From JBCBSS01 sp039819065 (GTDB lineage: Bacteria > Bacteroidota > Bacteroidia > Cytophagales > Cyclobacteriaceae): a DNA stretch of 39,432 bases. A program made the translations under genes and the position numbers. The notes beneath the pieces are model-generated. The model ran no database searches. It had not been told where the DNA came from and saw only the letters and a program-made list of their open reading frames with translations. How positions within the stretch are numbered: position 1 is the first letter of the stretch; each line of letters begins with the position of its first letter. Shown here piece by piece: positions 25,132-31,130 of the stretch. The stretch lies in the NCBI GenBank assembly GCA_039819065.1, contig JBCBSS010000068.1, positions 1-39,432 of the forward strand, in the 5' to 3' direction.

Positions 25132-25170
25132 AAAAAAAAGCCCTCGGTTACTATCAATCGAGGGCTTTTT
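25132..25170 (+). terminator. Strong intrinsic terminator
   Basis: AGCCCTCG pairs perfectly with CGAGGGCT around a 12-base loop, preceded by an A8 tract and followed by TTTTT. It lies 40 bases after the leucine-rich-repeat gene. Confidence 0.88.
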
Positions 25171-25251
25171 CATTCATACCCACTTAATACTTCGTTGATT
25201 TATCACCTTCCTCTGCTAATAACTGAAGCCCGTCCTATTTCTGAAGACGAG

Positions 25252-25324
25252 CCATTTCTCCGCTTTTGGCTACCTTGTGTGGATTAAACCACATTTTGTA
25301 AACTAAAATTTATGTCTATGGTCA
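25252..25324 (+). repeat. Direct repeat copy 1: leader region of GG peptide 1
   Basis: 71 of 73 bases match 25582-25654, 330 bases downstream. It ends four codons inside the peptide gene. It contains a TGTGG/CCACA hairpin (25278-25293) followed by TTTT, 19 bases before the ATG. Confidence 0.85.
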
Positions 25325-25467
25325 GATTTATTAATCGATTGATTGCTCTTCAACCGAATACCTCTTTAAGGACCAATGTGCTCGACAAAGTTCAAATGCA
25401 ACAGTTGAGAGGAGGTAGCAGCAGCGTGGATGGAAAAGACAAGCAAGAAGAACCGGAGGATGAATAA
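25312..25467 (+). CDS. GG-leader micro-peptide 1 (RiPP- or pheromone-like precursor)
   Basis: A 51-residue ORF, too short for most callers. Residues 1-35 look like a double-glycine leader: a basic/hydrophobic start, then VLDKVQMQQLRGG with Gly34-Gly35. Residues 36-51 form a 16-residue Ser-rich then acidic tail (SSSVDGKDKQEEPEDE) without Cys. In Bacteroidota such leaders are usually cleaved by a peptidase-domain ABC transporter during export of bacteriocins, modified peptides or signals. The sister peptide at 25642 has the same length, the same GG position, the same MSMV start and a KQEE at the same place. There is no maturation enzyme or transporter in the window. Reality is supported by the conserved pair; function is inferred. 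Confidence 0.75.
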   Translation: MSMVRFINRLIALQPNTSLRTNVLDKVQMQQLRGGSSSVDGKDKQEEPEDE

Positions 25468-25474
25468 AGCTTAA

Positions 25475-25497
25475 AATCACCGGTTGTGCTTGTGATT
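25475..25497 (+). terminator. Weak hairpin after GG peptide 1
   Basis: AATCAC pairs with GTGATT around an 11-base loop, beginning 8 bases after the stop. It lacks a clear T-tract, so read-through to peptide 2 is possible. Confidence 0.35.
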
Positions 25498-25581
25498 ATT
25501 GTATTCATGGCAATTTGAAGAACAGTAATTTACCCCCTCATTCTTCTTTACTCAACTCTTACTAATTATTTCATAGACAAC

Positions 25582-25654
25582 CCATTTCTCTGCTTTTGGC
25601 TACCTTGTGTGGATTAAACCACATTTTATAAACTAAAATTTATGTCTATGGTCA
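25582..25654 (+). repeat. Direct repeat copy 2: leader region of GG peptide 2
   Basis: 71 of 73 bases match 25252-25324. The two differences are C/T at position 10 and G/A at position 47 of the unit. The same TGTGG/CCACA hairpin lies at 25608-25623. Conservation is in the non-coding leader and the first four codons, while the peptide coding parts have diverged. Confidence 0.85.
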
Positions 25655-25797
25655 CATCAAAACAAAAGAAGAGGTACGTCCTTGATGATTTGAAAAAAAG
25701 AATATCAGTGCTTGCACCGGGTACTTTATCCTTGATAAAAGGTGGTGAAACTAATTCTAATGAAGGTGAAAAACAAGAAGAAGACATCGAGGAATAA
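25642..25797 (+). CDS. GG-leader micro-peptide 2 (RiPP- or pheromone-like precursor)
   Basis: A 51-residue ORF. Residues 1-35 form the leader: basic MSMVTSKQKKRYVLDDLKKR, then a hydrophobic stretch ending LSLIKGG with Gly34-Gly35. The 16-residue tail ETNSNEGEKQEEDIEE is acidic and Cys-free, like that of peptide 1. It is followed immediately by a textbook terminator, so each peptide has its own leader and end, as is common for small secreted peptides made at high level. The TPR/kinase-like lipoprotein begins 115 bases downstream. Export and activity are inferred from the GG motif only. Confidence 0.78.
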   Translation: MSMVTSKQKKRYVLDDLKKRISVLAPGTLSLIKGGETNSNEGEKQEEDIEE

Positions 25798-25801
25798 AAG
25801 T

Positions 25802-25829
25802 AAAAACACCAGTTAATACTGGTGTTTTT
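25802..25829 (+). terminator. Strong intrinsic terminator after GG peptide 2
   Basis: AAAAACACCAGT pairs with ACTGGTGTTTTT around TAAT, followed by a further T. It starts 5 bases after the stop. Confidence 0.9.
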
Positions 25830-25911
25830 TGTATTATATTCATTTTTTTATTTCATTATTACTGAATATTTTAAATAATACATATATTGCTGCACTGCTC
25901 ACGACATACTT

Positions 25912-27846
25912 ATGACCTTTCGCTGTTTATTTATATTTCTTGTCTGTCTTTGCTTTTCTGCCTGTCAGGATGGATTAAAGGAGCTTGAAAATTTAGATAA
26001 CCTTAATAAGGTCACTACTGAAGCATATAAACAAAAAGATTATAGTCAAGCCCTAGACTATGGCCATCAGTATTTGAACCTTGCCGTAGAGCAAAATAAT
26101 TACGTACATGAGGGTAATGCATATCATTTACTGGGACGCGTAAAAAATGCGGAAAAAAAATTCGATCAAGCATTGCAGTATTACTTCAGAGCAATTGAAG
26201 TAAGGTCAAAATATAACTTGGATGAGGGCTTAGCTAAGAGTTACAATAACGTGGCTATAATATTCAGAAGGCATGCTAGCTACGGATATGCAATTGATTT
26301 CTTACGAAAATCTATTTTTATCAAAGAGCAAATAAACTTTGATACATCTTTAGATAACTCTTATCACAATCTTGGCTTAGCATATCAATCATCACAATTA
26401 CTGGATAGTGCCAAACACTACTACAACAAGACTTTGACCTTAAGAAAATCACTTAACTTGAACAAGAAAGTGGCTTCAGCTTTGAATGATTTGGCTATTG
26501 TAAGTAGAATGAACGGTGACTTGGAACATTCAATAGAACTGCATAAAGAGGCTTTAAAAATTAGGCGAGAAATAAAAATAGACGAAGACATAGCAGCTTC
26601 CTTGAATAACTTAGGTTTTTTATACAGAGAGGCAGGAGATTCAATAACGGCAATACAATATCTAAAAGGTGCTTTAAACCATTCACATTCCGAATCAGAA
26701 TCAGACATTTATTATAACCTTGCTCTTATTTACCAAGAAAATGAAAATGTTAATCAAGCTATTAGTTATTTGAAAAAAGCTATTAGAAGTAATACAAATG
26801 ATTCTGAGGAGAGCTTATTGAATTATTTTACCAATTTAGCTTCAAACTACTACAAGAGTGGCAATCATGAATTGGCCGTAAAAGAATACCAAAAAGCCGA
26901 CAGTTTAAGAATTGTAATTAATGACCGTAAAGGCCTTCTCGAAAGCCGACTTTATAATCGACGCATTGAATTAGAACAAATTGCCAATGATTTTTATGCC
27001 GCTTCATTGACCTCTCAAAAAGAGCACTGGCAAGGCCAATTCTACCGTTTCCTTTTCGGTGGTATGGCTACTTTACTGTTGCTTGGCTTTTTATCCTACA
27101 AGCTTTATCCTGTCTATCAACAGGCCAAATCAGGTTATCAGTCAGTCAGTCAAAGCAGACAAGTATTGGAACAAAAGCTGAATTACCTGATCAACAAGGT
27201 CAATACTTCTACACAAAAAAGATCAACCACAGGCGACTTGAGTAGGCGTTATAGCACAGACCTTGAACTGATGGCTGCCCAACTCAACATGATCGCTTCG
27301 GAGACAGCCGATGAAGTATTGCAGCAAGAGTTGCGCAAAGTACGTTCAGGGCTCAAGTCCATCGAGCAGGGGCTTACTAAAGACCTGTCAGACCTAACGG
27401 AAGATCACTTTGTAACAGACCTGTCCGAGAAGGTAGGTCAGTCAGTGGCCTATTGGCAGGCAGAAGCGTTGCTCAAAGGTGTAGAATTAAACGCAACCAT
27501 CCAGCCCCAGATTCATTACCTCTACGACTCGGACTCATCACTCGAATTGATAGGTAAACTGATCAAGTATGCCATAGAAAGTGCTACACCCGAATCGTCG
27601 GTTTTGCTCTATTTCAATCAGTCCAAGGGTAAGTTCGAATTCCGCATCACCGATACCGGAAAACCGTTTTCGAAAGAAGATCAACTTCAGCTCTTTAATG
27701 CTGGTTTTGTCCCCGATAGCAGGCCTGGGACCCCGAAGGGTTATTTCTATGCCCGACGTAATGAAGCTGCCAAGTTCGGCGCAAAGCTGGCTCTTGAATA
27801 TAGCATTGTAGAGGGAACAACTTTTGTGTTGAAGTGGGGTGATTGA
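25912..27846 (+). CDS. TPR lipoprotein with degenerate histidine-kinase-like C-terminus
   Basis: Lipobox FSAC (Cys18) anchors the N-terminus. At least seven tetratricopeptide repeats cover about residues 30-340 (motifs such as ALQYYFRAIEVRSKYN, SYNNVAIIFR, YHNLGLAYQSS, AASLNNLGFLYREAGD). A membrane helix is near 378-396 (FLFGGMATLLLLGFLSYKLY), then a coiled coil, then a roughly 200-residue region placed like the DHp and ATPase domains of TPR sensor kinases. The phospho-acceptor His is not visible. The N-box reads LIGKLIKYAIESAT without the usual Asn. The G1 motif is reduced to DTGKPF, and the G2 region KGYFYARR lacks the glycine pattern. It is therefore probably a pseudokinase that binds a partner. 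It lies directly after the two GG peptides. Confidence 0.85.
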   Translation: MTFRCLFIFLVCLCFSACQDGLKELENLDNLNKVTTEAYKQKDYSQALDYGHQYLNLAVEQNNYVHEGNAYHLLGRVKNAEKKFDQALQYYFRAIEVRSKYNLDEGLAKSYNNVAIIFRRHASYGYAIDFLRKSIFIKEQINFDTSLDNSYHNLGLAYQSSQLLDSAKHYYNKTLTLRKSLNLNKKVASALNDLAIVSRMNGDLEHSIELHKEALKIRREIKIDEDIAASLNNLGFLYREAGDSITAIQYLKGALNHSHSESESDIYYNLALIYQENENVNQAISYLKKAIRSNTNDSEESLLNYFTNLASNYYKSGNHELAVKEYQKADSLRIVINDRKGLLESRLYNRRIELEQIANDFYAASLTSQKEHWQGQFYRFLFGGMATLLLLGFLSYKLYPVYQQAKSGYQSVSQSRQVLEQKLNYLINKVNTSTQKRSTTGDLSRRYSTDLELMAAQLNMIASETADEVLQQELRKVRSGLKSIEQGLTKDLSDLTEDHFVTDLSEKVGQSVAYWQAEALLKGVELNATIQPQIHYLYDSDSSLELIGKLIKYAIESATPESSVLLYFNQSKGKFEFRITDTGKPFSKEDQLQLFNAGFVPDSRPGTPKGYFYARRNEAAKFGAKLALEYSIVEGTTFVLKWGD

Positions 27847-27853
27847 GAAGCGA

Positions 27854-28420
27854 TTATAGCTTGGTGGTTGCCTGCTCGCCAATCCTCTTGAATTCATCTA
27901 CCATGTTGCGCAGGTTTTTCACGTAGGCCGAAAGCCATTTGTAATGGAGTGTTTCCTCGGTAATTTGCAGGTAGAAATTCTCCAGGCTTAGCATAAGCAC
28001 GGCAAAGGCCAGTTTGGTGTTTTCAGTTAGGCCAATCGCCTCAGCCCATATACCCAATACCGCTTCGGCTGCATATTCACTGGTTTTCTTAAAGCACTTT
28101 TCAAACGCAGGGACTCGCCTGTGAAATCGCAACTGCCGGTTGAAAAGCAGGTCTATTTTGTTATTGACGAGCACTTCCAAAAGCTCCGGGTCAACATTAT
28201 TGCAGCGTTTTTCTTCTGCTGCTATCACCTCGGCTCGCTCCAAATGATAATGCAGCAAGAACTCAGTGAAAACCTCTAAATCGGCAAAATGATGATAGAA
28301 TGAAGATTTGTTTTTACCTACCATTCTTGAGAGCACTTCCACCTTCAACGCATGCGGCCCTTGCAGCGCAAAAACTTCATAACCTGCCAGTATCCATTGT
28401 TTCTTAAGGTCTTCTCCCAT
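27854..28420 (-). CDS. TetR/AcrR-family transcriptional regulator
   Basis: N-terminal TetR HTH at about residues 5-50: ILAGYEVFALQGPHALKVEV followed by LSRMVGKNKSSFYHHFADLE, with the recognition helix ending in the usual FYHHF. The rest is an all-helical ligand/dimer domain of normal length (188 residues). It is the last gene of a minus-strand set with the unknown gene at 28424 (3-base gap) and the VOC gene at 28906 (11-base gap), so it probably regulates that small operon. It is convergent with the TPR gene, with 7 bases between the stops. Confidence 0.9.
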   Translation of the reverse strand: MGEDLKKQWILAGYEVFALQGPHALKVEVLSRMVGKNKSSFYHHFADLEVFTEFLLHYHLERAEVIAAEEKRCNNVDPELLEVLVNNKIDLLFNRQLRFHRRVPAFEKCFKKTSEYAAEAVLGIWAEAIGLTENTKLAFAVLMLSLENFYLQITEETLHYKWLSAYVKNLRNMVDEFKRIGEQATTKL

Positions 28421-28423
28421 GTT

Positions 28424-28894
28424 TTACTGCTTTAAGTGCGCATGTTCCAGGTCACTGGCATCTGCTTCTTTCTTCCGAATAGCCAGCTTACAGTAAGGTT
28501 GGCCAGAATTAGATTGAGACTCCAACACAATCAATTGACCTCCCACTTGATCCATTAAGGTACGGTCGTAGTGCATGAGCTTGTAGCAAGCCTCCACATT
28601 TCCTGTACCGCGTAAAGGGCAGTGTAGGTGTATTTCAGTGTAGGCCGTATGGTCATCAACGCTGCCAATTTTAAAGAACTTTTGTCCATCAGGAGGCATA
28701 AGGTCTTTCCAGGTATGGGCTAAATCCTTAACAGATTGGCTTACCTGAGGCTTGTTCAAAAACAGGTTGAGCTTGGCCGAAGAACCGGTGAGATATCGGG
28801 TAATAGTACCGAAGTATTTGCGCTTGGCAAAGAAAGAGAATAGGCCTAATCCGAAGTTAAAAACGGATTGTTTCTCTAAGAGCTTCTTAATCAC
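28424..28894 (-). CDS. Conserved-looking unknown protein with two cysteine motifs
   Basis: No family assigned. It starts with GTG at 28894. The 156 residues begin with an amphipathic KKLLEKQSVFNFGLGLFSFF segment that might sit on the membrane. The centre has EIHLHCPLRGTGNVEACYKL and MHYDRTLMDQVGGQL, a CPL-x8-C arrangement reminiscent of V4R or hydrolase-type small-molecule domains, then YCKLAIRKK. It is tightly packed between the TetR and VOC genes, so it is likely part of a small-molecule response operon. Confidence 0.75.
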   Translation of the reverse strand: MIKKLLEKQSVFNFGLGLFSFFAKRKYFGTITRYLTGSSAKLNLFLNKPQVSQSVKDLAHTWKDLMPPDGQKFFKIGSVDDHTAYTEIHLHCPLRGTGNVEACYKLMHYDRTLMDQVGGQLIVLESQSNSGQPYCKLAIRKKEADASDLEHAHLKQ

Positions 28895-28905
28895 CCCCGT
28901 CTCAC

Positions 28906-29247
28906 TTATTTATCTGACCAAACTGCCAATTCATTTCCCGCAGGATCTTGAAAGTGAAACCTTCTTCCTCCCGGAAAAGAGAATATTTCCACAGTCACTT
29001 TCCCTCCGTTGTCAATCACATTTTGCTGGGCTTTTTCCAGGTGCTGGTGATAGAGCACAATAAGGGCACCTTGTACAATCTCTTCGTCTGATTTTTCAAA
29101 ACCACCTTCAACGCCGCTATTGGAGAATGCCGTGTAAGTGGGGCCATAGTCAGTGAATTGCCAATCGAAAGCACCGCTGTAAAACTGCTTCACCTTATCA
29201 AGGTCACCGGCTTTCAGTTCTATGTAGTTGATATGATTGTCAGACAT
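28906..29247 (-). CDS. VOC-superfamily (glyoxalase/bleomycin-resistance-like) protein
   Basis: A single VOC module of 113 residues. The start INYIELKAGDLDKVKQFYSG and FDWQFTDYGPTYTAFSNSG match the first beta-alpha-beta unit. The second ends in GRRFHFQDPAGNELAVWSD, the very common FxDPxGNxxxxW closing motif with the metal-binding Glu. Members bind or convert small molecules, and the substrate cannot be predicted. It is the first gene of the operon with the unknown and TetR genes. Confidence 0.92.
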   Translation of the reverse strand: MSDNHINYIELKAGDLDKVKQFYSGAFDWQFTDYGPTYTAFSNSGVEGGFEKSDEEIVQGALIVLYHQHLEKAQQNVIDNGGKVTVEIFSFPGGRRFHFQDPAGNELAVWSDK

Positions 29248-29402
29248 TTTAGGATAGTACTTTTGGTATTATATGAAAGGTAAATTAAGTCGTTTCAAAA
29301 TACCGGAATATTGATTCTGATCAAAAAGTGATGATACTTTTTTCGATGGCTATTACTAGTTTTTATCCAACAAGGCCTTACAGTGACTGAGGCTTATGTG
29401 TA

Positions 29403-29422
29403 GCCAGATGTTTCCATCTGGC
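29403..29422 (+). repeat. REP-like hairpin, copy 1
   Basis: GCCAGATG pairs perfectly with CATCTGGC around TTTC. It belongs to a family with an AGCCxGATGTTTCCATCxGG core that has two more copies nearby. Confidence 0.6.
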
Positions 29423-29512
29423 GGTCGTCGCTATCCAAACGTGTCAGGCAGTATGCCATGATATCTACAAAATACTTCTGAGAGGACGATTTTCGCATTT
29501 GATCTAAATCGC

Positions 29513-29528
29513 CGGGTGGAAACACCCG
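29513..29528 (-). repeat. REP-like hairpin, copy 2
   Basis: CGGGTG pairs with CACCCG around GAAA. Read on the minus strand it follows the same pattern as copy 1 (AGTCGGGTGTTTCCACCCGG), so copies 1 and 2 form an inverted pair about 100 bases apart. Confidence 0.6.
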
Positions 29529-29539
29529 ACTTGCAGATA

Positions 29540-30037
29540 TCAGGACAGGTCGACTCTGATCTTCTCAATTCTATCTTCTAAATCTTCGATGTAGAATTCT
29601 GGGTCATCGATATCATCAGCTGCTTCCAATTCTTGTTTGTTAGTCCTTGCCTCTATGGCCATCGTCTCGAGACTTACAGAAAATGACTTAAGCACATCTG
29701 TCCAAAAACGTTTGATGTGCTCATCTGTGTGACATGGCCCGTCACCTCCAAATTCTTTCATTTTGAATCGAAAAGGATCAACCACCATTAGTTGCTCATC
29801 ATCTATGCCCAACTTTTCAGCTTCAAATCGTCTGTCTGATCTTAAGTCCCAGTTATCGAACCAATGTTCGCCATAATCTGAATCAAGCGTAAAGAACCTA
29901 CCTATCCAAACAGCACTATGCCATTCACTGATACCCAACTGTCTGGCTACCTCATCGAATGCTTTATTAATGACGAATGCATCCAGTTCTTTGATGTAAT
30001 CAAATGGCTTGAAATATATGTCTGATTCTGATCTCAC
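29540..30037 (-). CDS. Acidic cytoplasmic protein of unknown function
   Basis: No family recognised. The 165 residues have no signal peptide or membrane helix, are rich in Asp, Glu, Trp and Phe, and end in a strongly acidic helix (ELEAADDIDDPEFYIEDLED). Visible features are EWHSAVWIGRFFTLDSDYGE and GGDGPCHTDEHIKRFW. The start is GTG at 30037. It is flanked by REP-like hairpins. The size and charge would fit an immunity or inhibitor protein, but no partner toxin is present, so I do not claim this. Confidence 0.7.
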   Translation of the reverse strand: MRSESDIYFKPFDYIKELDAFVINKAFDEVARQLGISEWHSAVWIGRFFTLDSDYGEHWFDNWDLRSDRRFEAEKLGIDDEQLMVVDPFRFKMKEFGGDGPCHTDEHIKRFWTDVLKSFSVSLETMAIEARTNKQELEAADDIDDPEFYIEDLEDRIEKIRVDLS

Positions 30038-30182
30038 TTTTAAAGCTTTTAGAAAATGATTTATGTTGTTACGTGGGCTTTGTGAAACGAATGTTTGAAT
30101 CCTTTGTTAGTGGTATCAACAAAAGTGAGAAAGCTTGTGGAAGTTGCCTTAAACACGAACGACTTCGGAAAACATCTCTTAG

Positions 30183-30872
30183 TTAATCCAGATCTTCATC
30201 CAAAACTGATAGTGATTCTTTCTTCTTCTTGCCTTCCTCTATGTTGTTAAAGCCTTTGAAAATCATGAATAAGGCAAAGGCATGAAAAGCCAAGGCCAGG
30301 TATCCTCCCCAAAGTAAGAACAGGAGCGCATCCAGGCCATACAATATCATACCGATTATAAATGCAGCTTTTGAATGTTTTCCAGCGAAATAACCTATGG
30401 CTACGAATATCGTCAGAAGTACAAATGAAGGAGTGATAGTCATGAAACTATAGGTTTCGGTATAGGCTATCATGATCCTGTCAGTTATTTGGGTAATACC
30501 TAAACCAAAAATAAAGCCCCATCCGGTGCCAGTTAAGAATAGGATAGAATTGATTAATGATAATCCAGCAATCCAATAAAACCAGCTAGCTGACCTCTTG
30601 ACAATCCTGTCGTTCTCCATTTGGCTTCTCGTCTCGGCGGTTTTCGTCTGCCAATTCCCCGTTCTATCAGCTGAAGCGGTCTGAATGGTAGGTTCATGCA
30701 TAGCCGCCTCCCGGTCTAATTGTCGTATGGCTACTTCATCAGGTTCGAAATCTTTACACTCACCTTCAAAAGTGGCATAATCGTTAGTTAGGCCACATAG
30801 AATGCCCTTGTTCATGTCAAATTGTTGATTGACGCATCTCTTGCAATGCTCTAGTTGTTGTTTTCTATCCAT
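30183..30872 (-). CDS. Zinc-ribbon-like N-terminus plus four-helix membrane protein
   Basis: The N-terminus carries CKRCVNQQFDMNKGILCGL and later GECKDFEP, a four-to-five cysteine cluster likely to bind zinc. A polar linker runs to about residue 90. About four membrane helices follow (SWFYWIAGLSLINSILFL, MTITPSFVLLTIFVAIGYF, KAAFIIGMILYGLDALLFLL, LALAFHAFALFMIFKGF), then a Lys/Asp-rich tail. This arrangement is common among uncharacterised Bacteroidota proteins. There is 145 bases to the next minus-strand gene, so an operon is possible but not clear. Confidence 0.82.
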   Translation of the reverse strand: MDRKQQLEHCKRCVNQQFDMNKGILCGLTNDYATFEGECKDFEPDEVAIRQLDREAAMHEPTIQTASADRTGNWQTKTAETRSQMENDRIVKRSASWFYWIAGLSLINSILFLTGTGWGFIFGLGITQITDRIMIAYTETYSFMTITPSFVLLTIFVAIGYFAGKHSKAAFIIGMILYGLDALLFLLWGGYLALAFHAFALFMIFKGFNNIEEGKKKKESLSVLDEDLD

Positions 30873-30940
30873 TGTGATTAGGTTTTATGACTACAAAAGT
30901 AGAATAATGTTGTTTGATTGCAATGGGTAGAATCTGTGCA

Positions 30941-30960
30941 GCCAGATGGAAACATCCGGC
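30941..30960 (-). repeat. REP-like hairpin, copy 3
   Basis: GCCAGATG faces CATCCGGC around GAAA with one mismatch. Read on the minus strand the core is GCCGGATGTTTCCATCTGGC. The plus-strand flank TGTGCAGCCAGATG almost repeats that of copy 1 (TGTGTAGCCAGATG). Confidence 0.6.
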
Positions 30961-31020
30961 TTACGGGTATAGTAAAGGTCGAAGTTAGTTTCTGATCAGA
31001 GAATAGTCTAGACCATCTAT

Positions 31021-31060
31021 TTCTACCTACTTCTACCTATTTCCATTTACTTCTAATAAT
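31021..31060. repeat. Degenerate 10-bp tandem repeat
   Basis: Four units, TTCTACCTAC, TTCTACCTAT, TTCCATTTAC and TTCTAATAAT, lie just beyond the 3' end of the giant PKD gene. Probably neutral. Confidence 0.4.
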
Positions 31061-31130
31061 GAAGGGCTGTAGAATTGCTTCTTCATTCATCACCTACTCA
31101 CGTACAAATAGGTTACAATGATAGTGCTAT

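Noticed and set aside
25252..25797. Graspetide or lanthipeptide cluster as a firm call
   Set aside because: No ATP-grasp, lanthionine synthetase, radical SAM or peptidase-transporter gene is present, and the tails lack Cys. Only the GG leader is supported.
29540..30037. Immunity protein of a toxin system
   Set aside because: Size and acidity are compatible, but there is no toxin gene or polymorphic-toxin context nearby.
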